Source of the DNA: Mesostigma viride
Lineage: Eukaryota > Streptophyta > Mesostigmatophyceae > Mesostigmatales > Mesostigmataceae
Reading direction: 5' to 3'
Length of the DNA: 51,500 bases
Assembly (NCBI GenBank): GCA_009746045.1
Contig: RPFO01000132.1
Coordinates: 126,001-177,500, forward strand
Part shown: positions 24,060 to 34,650 of the stretch, piece by piece
How the letters are laid out: each line of letters begins with the position of its first letter
Position numbering within the stretch: position 1 is the stretch's first letter
The notes under the pieces: generated by a model
Seen by the model: the letters and a program-made list of their open reading frames with translations, nothing else
Databases searched by the model: none
Told to the model about the DNA's origin: nothing
Position numbers and translations under genes: made by a program

Positions 24060-24473
24060 AAATTTCACTGGTTTTTGTCACTTTTTGTCACTTTTTGTCA
24101 CTTTTTGTCACTTTTTGTCTGTTTTATAGTCCTGATAAATTTTCAGGATTGTCTGTGATATATCAACGTTTGTGTTGTGATAAATGTGCACAAATGTCAC
24201 TAATTGTGGTGTGATAAAATGTGATAAAATCTCACTCTCATGTTGACAATGCGTGACGTTGACAATGTGTGACATTTTTTGACACTTTCACCTTGATAAT
24301 TTGTCAAGAATTGTCTTGTAAAATCGACCTGATATGTCATGGTTTTGTCAACATTTGTATAGCTTTTGTCACACTTTGTCACACCACATGTCACACTTTG
24401 TCACACTTTGTCACACTTTATCAACCTGACATGTCAAGCATTGTCACACTTTGTCAACACCCGGCTCCTAGTG
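24060..24473 (-). repeat. Right terminal inverted repeat and subterminal repeats of the CACTA-like element
   Basis: Begins with about five copies of an 11-bp unit (TTTTTGTCACT), then dispersed TTGTCACACTTTGTCA units, and ends in the 33-bp inverted terminus at 24441-24473. The motif is the complement of the left array. Confidence 0.75.
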
Positions 24474-25590
24474 GTGCTGCGTGGCACCATCCCGCACACC
24501 AGATTTTCGGGATCTCGCGCCAATTTGGTGAGGGAATTAGATAGTCGTTTTTGGCGGGGCTCGGACCGTTGCCATGTGGCGCTGGCACGGGCCAGCCCCT
24601 TTGGATGGGCCAGTAGTTACCCCGGGGCCTGGCCTCCTACCACACGGAAATTCCTCTAGCAGCACCTGACCCCCCTCGCTGCAGATGTGGCAGCAATGGG
24701 GGACACGCTGGCCACTGAGCCAGTCCGCCGCCTCACCTTTCCACTGTCGATCACCTCCGCCTCCACTGCCGACATCAAGGCCCAGCTCCTCGACATCGAC
24801 AAGCACATATCCACGCCAATGCCATCGCCTTTGAGTGCCTGCAAGGCACCGCAGGCCTCACCGCCCAGCTAGGCGGTGAAGGACATCGCTGCCCAGCCGG
24901 CATCTGCTGGCCTGGCCAGCTCGATGCTCCTTTCACCCAGACCTGCATGGGCGGACTTGCTTACATAAGCACTGGTCACACCAGTGACCTCCACCACCTC
25001 GATCCACCATGATCGCGGCACAGCTCAAGCAACAAGCACTCGACCTAGCTAGCTTCGTGAGGAGGCCGAGCTCGACAAGCGCAGCCACCATGTCATATAG
25101 TCAAGCACTTCGACCAGCCGGTAGAGATGAGACCTCGGAGACGCTTCTCATGGCGTTTAGGCGCGACATTTTTGCCGCCATGCAACTCACTGGTTGAGCT
25201 ATAGCTAGCTGCGGATGTCGGCTCATCCGCCTCCCCCGCGCGCGGGGCCTATAAGGCTGGCCCGGCCCCCGTGCTCGATCACCTCACCTTTAAGTACATG
25301 GCGGATATATGCTGTCGTTCCTTAATTAAATGCTGCAAGAAGCTCTCGCGGACTCGCTACACACTGGACGACGACTTGACCCTGGCCCAGCATGCAACAA
25401 CGGCGACGCGAGCTATGGCCGACCTACCTTCATCATGCAGCTCGATCCCGCAGAGCGCAGGGGGGAAACCGATATACTGGAGGGGGGCGGTCATCCACGT
25501 CGACCACAACTTAGCCCTGGCAGGCACCTCGATCCGGCTCCTGCCACCCCAGCAATTACCTCAGTCTAGGGAATATATAACAGTAGTGTA
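24474..25590 (+). pseudogene. Non-LTR retrotransposon ORF1 remnant, copy 1
   Basis: Fragments of a plus-strand coding region broken by stops and frame changes. The most telling part is at about 25330-25510: CCKKLSRTRYTLDDDLTLAQ, then KPIYWRGAVIHVDH. An LDDDLT-xxQ segment followed by WRGA/WRAG is typical of the end of algal and plant LINE ORF1-type proteins. Upstream pieces (24690-24870) contain short helical segments (KAQLLDIDKHI) consistent with the ORF1 coiled coil. No intact product is possible. Confidence 0.45.
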
Positions 25591-25599
25591 GATTAGTCA

Positions 25600-26800
25600 G
25601 GCTTAGCCTAGCACGTGGGCGCTAGTAACGCACATGTGCGCCCATTGGCTATCGACTACCGCGATCGACAGTCGTCCTGGCTCTACACTTATGACGAACC
25701 ACGCCAACGCCTGTTTATCTTGACCATGCAGCTACGTTACCAGCGCAGCCTTGGCGACATCAGCAGAGCGCTCAGTGCCCCAGCCCCCGCGCAGCCGGCA
25801 GCCCCATTCGCTCCCTCCCTCTGCAAGGATGACATCCGCGCATGCAGTGCTGGAGGAGCATGTGACCTGGCCGCTGGCCGAGAAGATGACATCGCTGAAC
25901 ACCACGCTCAACACATGGAGGCCCGGGTCTCCAATGTGGAAACCCGGGTCGTCCACAAGCTACAACCCCATGCACTGGTTCACGGCGCTACACACCGCGG
26001 CGCAGGCATCGGAAACGCACGCTGCACTTGTCTCTCGCCTTAACCAGGTGGAGGGCAAGTGCGGCGTGCTCATGAACGGAAGCTTGAAGCCATCACCGCC
26101 CACACCGAGGCCCTGGCCACACAGGTCCCAAAGATAGCGGAGCAGACGGCCGGCCACCATCGCATCCCAGCCACCCCGGCAGCCGGATGCTAGCGACCTC
26201 CCGCCGCTCTCCTACGCAGACCTGCTGCGGTCAGCGACCGCCTCGATCAACCACTGACGCCATCGCCACGAAGCTCCACTGAGGAGCTGGAGGACCACCG
26301 CCAGGCCCAGCAACGGGAGGTCACCGACCGCGCGCTCGCCGCGAGTGCCGAGACTGTGGTGCGCTGCGTCGTTAATCCCCCAGAAGCCAGGTGAGACGTC
26401 AACCTCCCTTGCTGACGAGCTCAAGAACCAGCTCAGTCCTTACCCTCATGGGCCTCAGTGCATGGTAGGCGAGGTAGAACTGCGAGGGTGCCACCGCCTA
26501 GCTCCCCCACTCACGGGACAAGGCGGCGGCCCCCACCAGTCCTGCTCACCTTCCCCTCCCCTGAGGACAAGCAGCGGTTCCTGATTCTCTCGTCGCAAGA
26601 GGTTGCACGATCGCCTCACCTGGATGCTGGACGACGACCTGACCCCCGCTCAGCAGCAGCAGCGACGCGACCTGACAGTGGGCTGTGGCCTGAACACCTC
26701 CGCCACAAGCATGCAAGACCCTCAGAAGCCCAAGGTGTACTGGAGGGCGGGGACCTGATGATGAACCACAAGATGTGGTCGCCCGGCCCTGCGGGCTAGA
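25600..26800 (+). pseudogene. Non-LTR retrotransposon ORF1 remnant, copy 2
   Basis: A second decayed copy in the same orientation. At about 26598-26755 the frame reads RRKRLHDRLTWMLDDDLTPA, a Gln run, then KPKVYWRAGT, matching copy 1. Upstream (25750-26150) are Ala/Thr/Glu-rich pieces including an ALVSRLNQVEGK-type helix. The pair may be a tandem duplication or two insertions. Reverse transcriptase was not found next to it. Confidence 0.45.
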
Positions 26801-27480
26801 ATAGCCCTAGCTTGAACCATTGGTAGTCACTGCCGCAATGGCAGCCATGCCTAGAATATGTTTTCCTAGCCGAGCCACCATACCTAATCACGTGCCCCGC
26901 TCACGCATGGCTCACGTACGGCACGCAACCAGCCATATAGCCTTAGCTTAGCTTAAATTGTACAGCCATGCTACGTCCTGGCTATGATCAGGTTACTTGC
27001 CCACGCTGATTGTTATGATATTCTGATCAGACACTCCGCAAAGGTGAAAACCTTTGCGTTCAGTGCCGGGCCGCGGAAAACGCGGAAAACGCGATCTACA
27101 AATGAATCCGACCTGAATCGAACTGGGGACCTCTCGCACCAAATTTTGCTGACAATAGGACGGACGTCTCCGGTTACCATGGCATCGCCAACTTACACCT
27201 ACAGTCATCCGCAAAATTTCTCCTGTCCGGGGAGTGATGCAAGCCTTTCGGATTTGGTACTAGATAAATTGGTTATGATATGCTCACATGGGTCTTATTG
27301 CACCCACTCAGAACTTGCCGGATCGTATATCTTGTCCGGTTGCTACTGTGGCATGCCTATGTCATGAAGGAGAAAGGGGGCCGGTCTCTGCCCTTTCAAT
27401 TCCTGTTGTGCACGTGCAGGGATTAAAAGCACTCCGGTGCTCCGTGACTCCCCAACGGGAGCACGAGTTTTATTAATTCA
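26801..27480. other. Intergenic, no gene recognised
   Basis: A minus-strand stretch (about 27100-27200) includes GTTCGATTC, a perfect RNA polymerase III B-box-type motif, followed by AGGTCGGA. The opposite acceptor strand and an A box do not match, so it is at most a tRNA- or SINE-like remnant. At 27439-27467 lies a hairpin-forming motif, GTGCTCC...GGAGCAC around ACTCCCCAACG, found again elsewhere in the window. Confidence 0.35.
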
Positions 27481-27484
27481 TTAA

Positions 27485-29395
27485 GGGGACTCGGCGCGGC
27501 GAATATTTTCCGCGCCAAAAAAATTCCGCGGTACCCTCCGTACCGTGAAAAGTGGGTGCACGGTGCGCGCACCCCTTGCGGAAGTGGCCATGGCGACTGC
27601 TTTTAGACGAAACGTGACAAATCTGGCTCGCGGAAAGCAGAAACAATGCTCGATTGTTGGAGAAAATTAGTTACTGATTCTAATTTATGGTGGGATAGTT
27701 GCGATCTATAATGTCGCGGGCTCGATCTTTTTCTTTACCATCGGCAGGGGGGGCCCGGCCTGAATTTCTGTCGGGATGAATAAAGTATAATGGATGCCTG
27801 CAGGTGTGATTCTCGATTGTTGCCAGTTTTGATGGTCCTAATGGAAGCTAGTTTAATGATGTTTCTAAAGCCGTAAAAATTCCAGCTGCTATCTTTACCT
27901 TTCCCGTCATTTTTCGGTAAGATAACATTAGGCCTGCGCGATGCGCGCCCGACCTCTCCATGAAAGGGTGGCCTTTCTTGTGCGCCTGGGCACGAATAAA
28001 TGCCCGTTATGGTACGTTCTTGTATTAAACGTCCTAAGATAGCGCTTTCCTGCTTTCTTAGCTCGTTGGGCGTAAGCTTTTTGCCTTCTTTCCGGCCAGA
28101 TGCAGCCATGAAGTTGCGGGTCCTGGCGCTGCATCGCTGGATTCCTGGATGTTTTTTAGCAAGTTCGTCTGTGACGTGGCTGGCTTGCTGCAGCGCGTGG
28201 CCCGCAACCTGTCGGGAAGGTGTAATGCTTTTATTTCCATGCTTCTCTGAAATTTCTTTTGCTTTATAGACAGTTGTGTTCGAGGAAATTCACGCGGTCT
28301 TCCTAAGCAGCGGCATCATTTTCCCCAGACACTGACGAGCTGGCACCTGTCTCCTAAAGAAAGTGGCTCGTGCTTGTTAGAAAGGAGGCAGTGTGCATTT
28401 TGCGGGACACAATGCTTTGGTGGCACATGCGTCAGGTAGGTTGTTCCAATGGTCTCTTCACCTTTCCCACTGAGTAAATGATAGCCTTTGTCATGCTAAC
28501 CAGAGCAGCTAGCCACAGGTTGGCTGGATAAAAAGTCAGCTTATTTTCTCTTTATATACTGCGTGTGTGGTCCTCCACATGTCCGGCTTGTTGGGCATTT
28601 TGGAAGAGGGTTTTTAATGTGTTGTTGGGTGGAACAACTTGGTTGTTGGCACAAAATAACACATTATTAGCCTGAGATAAGCATGACATATGCTGCTCAG
28701 GCGTGTCGTCCTACCAGCCTTGTTGTTAAGGGTAGACTCACAAGGCTGGCTGTGCCGATGGAGGGGTGGGGCGTATGACGCTCCGGACATCCTCCTCACA
28801 CTCCGTGATCAAAGTGGGCATGTTTTTGGGTGTCTAGGGTAGCAAAACAGATGTCATTTTGGCTCAGCACTAGCTCAATTCTCTTTTAGCGTCTACCCAG
28901 GTGGCATCACAGGAAAATCAATAACTTGAGCTACGCTTGTCAGAATGAGCTCAAACTTTGGGGTTGTGTTTCCCCCCACTCAGTGGAATTTAAAATGTAT
29001 GGATGACCCAATCTGATGTGTTGATGATTTGATTTATTTTTTTTGGCTCAAAAAAGTACCCATTTTGCGGGAAAATTAATAACTCAAACAAATGTGACCA
29101 TTTTGGCCATGTAAATAGCCCAGCTTTCAAAAAAGTGGGGGAACTTTGCAGAAATGTATGGGCAGGTCATTTGGATAAGTGGTTTGTCTTGGGCAAAATA
29201 TCTCATAAATAGCGTCTTTTTCTATTTTTAGCTCGCCACCGGTGCGTGGTTGGGGGTAGTACCCCCAACAAGTGGTGGCATGAATGTCCAAACATCATAT
29301 TTATGGTACTCAATCATCACTAGATGGTTCCCGAGTGCATTGGAACTGATATTCATTAAAGTCAGTTTTTCAGGCTTTTGGACGTGCGAGTCCCC
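27485..29395. mobile_element. TTAA-flanked DNA element, 1.9 kb
   Basis: TTAA at 27481-27484 and 29396-29399 flanks inverted ends GGGGACTCG (27485-27493) and CGAGTCCCC (29387-29395). TTAA duplications are the hallmark of piggyBac-type insertion, but a 9-bp arm is short and no transposase is seen. The interior includes one 124-codon minus-strand frame and diverged ~200-bp repeats (28850-29210, GGAAAAT(C/T)AATAACT-type). Confidence 0.4.
27735..28109 (-). CDS. Hypothetical 124-residue protein inside the TTAA-flanked element
   Basis: An ATG-initiated frame beginning MAASGRKEGKKLTPNELRKQ, with a Lys-rich helical N-terminus and no recognised domain. Composition is protein-like in the first ~55 residues; the rest is less convincing. 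It could be an exon of a larger element gene or chance. Confidence 0.25.
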   Translation of the reverse strand: MAASGRKEGKKLTPNELRKQESAILGRLIQERTITGIYSCPGAQERPPFHGEVGRASRRPNVILPKNDGKGKDSSWNFYGFRNIIKLASIRTIKTGNNRESHLQASIILYSSRQKFRPGPPCRW

Positions 29396-29419
29396 TTAAT
29401 TACTTCTGGGGTACAAAAA

Positions 29420-29706
29420 TTACTTCCGTTCCTGTGCGAGGAACTGGAGGACCTCGACGCATTCCTGCGGCGACAGCCCCTGCCACTCGAGGAGGTAGAA
29501 CATTCTGTCGCCGGGCAAGAATTGGCTCCATTTGTGGCGATCATGGCAGGTTTTCTTGGGCTCAGGCGAGGCGCTTGGCGATGGTTTGGCGGATAAGCCT
29601 GGCGGCTTGACAAGGGCGAGGGCGAGAGGGTTGGGCTGGGCGCTGGGAAGCTGTTCCACTGAGCTAGCTCCTTTTCCAGCCCTCGTTTGGCTTTCGGAGT
29701 CGTCAT
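29420..29706 (-). pseudogene. Possible solitary gene with island-like start, frame-shifted
   Basis: The minus-strand ATG at 29706 sits in GCAGCTATGACG, much like CAGCTATGG of island genes 2, 3 and 6, and a TATAAT-type box lies about 50 nt upstream. The first frame reads MTTPKAKRGLEKELAQ. A second overlapping frame gives a more protein-like end (KWSQFLPGDRMFYLLEWQGL...LAQERK, stop at 29420). Joining them requires a frame change, so this is a broken gene, an unseen intron, or sequence error. The TTAA element begins 20 bp beyond the stop. Family unknown. Confidence 0.3.
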
Positions 29707-29829
29707 AGCTGCTTGTCACGTGCGTAACTGTTTGGATACTGCGTGACCGATTATACTGGCGTGTGCGCCTTAAAAAGGCGCATCGAATGCAAGTGGTCTG
29801 ACCAAATTTGGGGCTCAGACGCAAAAGAT

Positions 29830-30206
29830 CTGAGCTCCGCCGTCAGCCACACCGCCGTCAGCCATCCCTGCGTACCATGGCCCCCCATGGATGTTGCATC
29901 AAGAATTTAGCCAAGCCATGCCTATAATGGGACCCCTCATGGATGTTGCATTAAGAATTTAGCCACGCTCTGCCTATGCAGAGAGTCACTCTCTGATGAG
30001 AAGCCGGATCGATGCCCTAATGAGCTCTTGTGTAGCCATGATGATCTTCCACCCCATGCCAGACCCGTAGGTCTGCTGCGAACATGGTGGTGCAGGTGGC
30101 AGCCCTTGGTGCACCTCGAGCAAGTGTCGTTTACATCCCCACCGACCCTTGCAGGAAGTAGCCCAGAATGTACTAAAAGCCATATGCCCCTTCTCCGGGA
30201 TCTATT
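29830..30206. repeat. Intergenic with a ~55-bp direct duplication
   Basis: CATGGATGTTGCATCAAGAA and TTTAGCCAAGC-type sequence occurs twice in tandem (about 29886-29980). Nothing else is recognised up to the LINE tail at 30207. Confidence 0.5.
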
Positions 30207-31890
30207 AAATTAAATTAAATTAAATTAAATTATAACATGCCTCCGTTGGGAGATCATGTAGCACATACTCCATGATGGATGGGAGGAGTGGAGGAAGCCG
30301 CGTAATTGAACTAACCTAACTCTAAGCTATCTAGCCTAGTCTAGAAAATCCTAACTACGCTACTCATCAAAACGCCTCCTCCTCTTGGGGGGAGGGGGCT
30401 TGCCCACAGGGGTGGGCGTGTGAGCCTTGACAATCTTCTGCCACCGCGTCTTGTCCTGCATGGCAGTCCAAAGACGGGAGAGAGAGTGGATGCGGTGTTC
30501 AAACTGGGCTGGGACCATGCACTAGGTCGTCCAGCAACATCTGGATGTAGTTCGTGACAGGTTTCCCTACCCAGCTTTTGGGAATGCCTTTGGGGCCAGG
30601 CCAGGTCAGAATGTGTCGCCCTGGCTGGCCAAGCCGCTGGGGCCGGGCCGGCCAGACCAAGGACGGGCGGTGTCGAGGCTCATGGCTGGTGCGAGCAAGG
30701 TGTCCTACAAATGCTATCCCACGCTGCCTAATCTTGTCCGAAATACGAGGCATACCATGATACAAAGACTCTGATGACGGGCGCTCGGAAAACCCTACGT
30801 TAAGGACCTGTCGGAGCATCCTGTAAACCGTGCCATCGAGCTTAGCTGCCAGTGTGGGTGTGATTGTACTCATGCGTGGATTCTGTATAGGCGAGGGTCG
30901 ATGTCGACCCGAAGATCTTGTGTGGACTGCATGCTTTGGAAGGTCGGCGCCATGTCGGCGCCCCTTGCCAGCGTAGTGGCAGACCTAGGTGAAATTGGTC
31001 CGAGGGCGAGAGTCTCGTCCTCTTGGTTTGATGAATGATAAGTGCGAATACGCCTACACATTAAACCTGGGGCAACTATCCATTTGTAATTGGTATTGCT
31101 AGCCATTATAAGTGTATATTAATTAGCTTGGCATCAAGTCGCGGTGCCAGATATCTCACGACCCCAGTCGTGAAGCGCAATCTGCATTAGGCCACCTTGA
31201 ATCTTCCTAATTCCGGCATGGTAGATCTTTCGCTACGTAGCTCAGGCTAGGTGTGTCTGGGCTGGGACGTAACAGCCCCAATCACCATCGCCTCAGTTTT
31301 GACACTAATCTCCAACCCCACCGCCCGCGCCTCCAGGCCCAGACAGTCCAGCCAGGTCTGAATGTGCTCGGGGCTCGCGATGAGGGTGGTGTCATCCGCA
31401 TAAATCAGGTCGGCCAGGCGGTAACCAGGTCTAACCCCGCCGTGCTCTTTCGCGTTAAGGATGTCCAAGCCTGGCTCGAACCCAGTAAAGCAGTAAAGCG
31501 CGCACGTGCTCGGCGCATGACGTGATCCACGACAATAATGAACACTGAGGTATGGGGACAGGACACAACCTTGCCACACCCCGTGGTGAAGGGGGAATGG
31601 TGGGGTGGTGCCTTCCGCAGTCCGCACTACTGCCTGTGAGCCCTCATACATTCGGCGAATGGCAGCAATAAACGCAAGTGGTACCCGATAGAGCTAGGAT
31701 GGCCCAAAGAGCCTCCCAGAGAACCGTGTCAAAGGCCTTGATATAGTCAACAAAAATGAAGACCAGCGGCAAACTGTCAGGGGGAAGGCGACGCACCTCC
31801 TCCATCAACCGGCGCGCGACAAACACAGCCATGACAGTGTTACGACCACGACGGAAACCCATCTGAGACCGGGATATCTCCGGGATACGT
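30207..31890 (-). mobile_element. Degenerate LINE (non-LTR retrotransposon) with reverse transcriptase remnant
   Basis: Minus-strand order is as follows. QMGFRRGRNTVMAVFVARRL and FVDYIKAFDTV (31680-31870) are RT motifs. GVWQGCVLSPYLSV, LIYADDTTLIA (the YADD catalytic box, about 31375-31410) and GLEISVKTE (31245-31650) follow. Then comes a C-terminal segment LRQVLNVGF...ISDKIRQRGIAFVGHLAR (30640-30830), typical past the RT of LINEs. The ORF end, short 3' UTR and a (TTTAA)n tail at 30207-30235 close the element. Frame changes and missing segments make it inactive. The tail of short tandem repeats rather than poly-A points to an RTE- or CR1-like group, without certainty. Confidence 0.8.
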
Positions 31891-31940
31891 GCTACATATA
31901 CTCCCAACGGAGTTATGTTCATAATTAATTAATTAATTCC
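31885..31940 (+). mobile_element. Short LINE 3' end in the opposite orientation
   Basis: Reads ACGTGCTACATATACTCCCA then ACGGAGTTATG and an (AATT)n tail on the plus strand, matching the terminus of the copy at 33762-33812. It abuts the 5' side of the minus-strand RT remnant, so LINE 3' termini bound both sides of 30.2-31.9 kb. This may be an inverted (twin-primed) insertion or two copies. Confidence 0.5.
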
Positions 31941-31964
31941 ACGGCGTTGGATCGCCATGCGTCC

Positions 31965-33311
31965 CAGTGATGATTCATACGCGATACGCGTCGTACGCGG
32001 CCCCAGGTGTATAATGTATAATACGCGGTGTATAATGTATTATACGCTGATCGTACGCTAACCGTTGAAAACCCCTTTTTTGGCATGATTTTGAGGGGTT
32101 TTCAACATTCTGAGCAACCAAGCATAGTCTGCTGGTGTTTTTCCATACCTTTTGCCTATACATGACATATATAGCATGACCTTTGGCATTGCCACCACTA
32201 CCTAAATACAAGCTTAGTTTCTAACGGTCTAACTTGATAGTTTCTCTTCAAAATCGAGACAACATGCAACTAAGTATCAATACCAGTATCAATGCACAAC
32301 TCACTGGAAAGGATAATAAATTTGTAGAACTCAAGATATGCATGCACTATACATTGCCCCGAGGTGTCGATGACATTGAAGGGCGTCGATGGCATTGAAA
32401 GGCGCAAATGAATGCCTCGCACAGCTCCTCGTCCAGCTGCTCTTTGCTGAGCCCATAAGGTGCGGGCAAATTACCGTCGGTGGATTGGCCCTTTGATGAT
32501 CCGCTTGGCCCAGCCGCCCCAGCAGCGCGCCCCGAGGTGTTGCTGGCATGAGGGGACACCCAGTTAGAGGCGTCGGTTTCTACAACGTCTGCAAGCCTGT
32601 CTTTAAGTGCCGCCCGCACATCAGCCTGCTTCTTGGCGTCACTAGTCGCCTTCCTCTTCCTGGTATTGCTTTCCTTCTCCGCCTGCTCGACCAGCAGCCT
32701 GTAACGGAGTACTCCATCATCCATGTAGTAGTTATTTGTCTGCTGCCGATTCTTGAGGATGCGCTCTTTGCTAATGTATGTCCAGACAGTTTCGGATGTG
32801 GCCTCTTCTTCATCGGGCCGCACATCATCATCGTGTTCCATTGACTCACGTGTCAGCCATGCCTGGATGTCGATATGCTACGATCTAGGTGCCAGACGAC
32901 CACGACGTTGCTGGCACACCTTATCACCTTCTTGATCCAGATAAATAGGTGTACGTTTATTTCCAAATATACTGTTGCTTATCACCCTCTTGATGATGAA
33001 TCTTTAGCCTTCCCGCCTTCACCTTCCCGCCTTCACAAGTCACAATGAACGCGCTTTTAGCTTTAGTGCACTATACACTAGCTAGCTCATCACGCAATTA
33101 TTTGTTCCTACTACAGGTCGGCGCGCCGCAGTCTAGGCAAGCAAATGCACCCACCTCGTAAGCCAAAAATATGCCAAAAATACGCGAAAATACGCAAAAA
33201 TGCGCAAAAATACGCGTTGCGTATGAAAGTACCCCATTTCGTACGCGCCGCTTGCGTATCGCGCATAATACGCTAAATACGGCGTATAATACGGCGTATG
33301 AATCATCACTG
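31965..33311. mobile_element. hAT-type DNA transposon, 1347 bp, with perfect 8-bp target duplication
   Basis: Inverted ends CAGTGATGATTCATACGC (31965-31982) and its complement (33294-33311) are perfect over 18 bp. They are flanked by the direct duplication ATGCGTCC at 31957-31964 and 33312-33319. An 8-bp duplication with CAGTG-type ends is diagnostic of hAT. Subterminal regions are dense in TACGC/GCGTA units. No transposase is encoded; the only substantial frame is a 164-codon ORF. The exact duplication indicates a fairly recent insertion. Confidence 0.88.
32347..32841 (-). CDS. Hypothetical protein carried by the hAT-type element
   Basis: ATG-initiated, 164 residues, starting MEHDDDVRPDEEEATSET. 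Residues 1-18 are acidic. A basic helical section follows (YISKERILKNRQQTNNYYMD), then a Lys/Arg/Ala-rich likely coiled coil (EQAEKESNTRKRKATSDAKK), then a Ser/Gly/Ala-rich segment and a short helical end. No zinc finger, BED domain or hAT dimerisation motif is visible. It could be an exon of a transposase, an accessory protein or captured host sequence. Confidence 0.45.
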   Translation of the reverse strand: MEHDDDVRPDEEEATSETVWTYISKERILKNRQQTNNYYMDDGVLRYRLLVEQAEKESNTRKRKATSDAKKQADVRAALKDRLADVVETDASNWVSPHASNTSGRAAGAAGPSGSSKGQSTDGNLPAPYGLSKEQLDEELCEAFICAFQCHRRPSMSSTPRGNV

Positions 33312-33539
33312 ATGCGTCCAGTCAATAGTTGTCTCACTTAAAATGAATGGAGCCCTCTGATGGAGACCTCGGTCCCCTTCCCTGCTCTAGCTGCATGCAC
33401 ATGCACACTGGGATTGGAAGCACATTGCATGGTGCTCCGTGACTCCCCGTGCTCTCTAATTTCACCAACTAGCTCGTGAGACCGAATTTCAATTTCAATA
33501 TCAATCTCAATAATTCGGACGGCCTAACGTAGGTCCGGA

Positions 33540-33812
33540 GATCACTCTCTCTCCCGTCTTTGGACTGCCATGCAGGACAAGACGCGGTGGAAGAAGATTG
33601 TCAAGGCGCACACGCCAGCCCCTGTGGGCAAGCCGCCTCCCCCCAAACGGAGGAGCCGTTTTGATGAGTAGCGTAGATAGGCTTTTCTAGACTAGATATA
33701 GCTTAGAGTTAGGTTAGTTCGATTACGCGGCTTCCTCCACACCACCCATCCAACCTGGAATATGTGCTACATGATCTCCCAACGGAGACATGTTATAATT
33801 TAATTTAACGTA
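33540..33812 (+). mobile_element. 5'-truncated LINE copy (3' end only)
   Basis: The plus strand encodes the C-terminus MQDKTRWKKIVKAHTPAPVG, a proline-rich KPPPPKRR stretch and a stop after FDE near 33670. A ~140-nt 3' UTR ends TCTCCCAACGGAGACATG and TTATAATTTAATTTA. It shows the intact end of the family seen at 421-700 and 30207-31890. Confidence 0.75.
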
Positions 33813-34650
33813 GGTCCGAAAAGTCGAAAAAGGATCAATTATATACTCCACTTCTCCGTCAAATCTCATCGACCGGGTTTCGAAACAACCCACGGTAGGC
33901 CGTGGACGCAGATCCAACGGAGCAAACAATGTGACGACCGACGCGGCGCCAAATATAGTCGCCTCAGAATAGTCGCCTCAGTTCCTTTTTTGCGAGCCAT
34001 TTTACAACGTCGCGCCGCGTTGCGTACCCGCGCCCTTTTCCATGCAATGTGAGATGTATAAGCCACTTTTCAGGCCGGGAATTCCGTCCAACGCACCAGT
34101 ACGTCTAGAAACGTCCAACGCCAGCTGGCCGGACAGAGCTCCGCGGCGCATCCCGCGCCCTTATTGGTTGCCTTTCCGCTGCTCCGCGGACCCGCAGCCT
34201 TCCTTTTGCCTAGCTTTGCGCAAAACTTTGACATTGGAAATACAAAGCAATTTTTCTTCGACTCCCCAACAGGAGCATGCACGTGTGTAATTAGTTAATG
34301 GAGGTGGAAATATGTGTAGCCTTAAACGTTAAGGTGTTGGCTGGCTGATGTTCAGAGCAAGACCTAGACGGCGTAGCTAATAAAAATGAAAACAAACGCG
34401 CGTGAGCAGTGCGTTTGTTCCTAGCGGCCAGTGCGTTTGTTTCGAAAGGCGAGGAGGATAGACAACCAGAAATTGGTTGTCCAGGTACATTTCATCACCA
34501 CCAACGGGGCCATCCGAACCACTGTGCGTACTCCTACTTTTATAACTTGCACACCAACGGCCAAGAAATGCAGCTATACGGCGGCCGAAGCATGAGAATA
34601 AAAAAGAGGCAAAATACATGTCATCGCCCACTCCCATTAGACATCCTTGC
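33813..34650. other. Intergenic, 3' flank of the sterol isomerase gene
   Basis: No gene is recognised. GACTCCCCAACAGGAGCAT (34260-34278) is a variant of the dispersed hairpin motif seen at 27439-27467. The last ~250 bp probably hold the 3' UTR of the minus-strand gene. Confidence 0.4.

Noticed and set aside
27100-27200. tRNA gene on the minus strand (GTTCGATTC T-loop-like sequence)
   Set aside because: Acceptor and T stems do not pair and no A box is present; at most a remnant.
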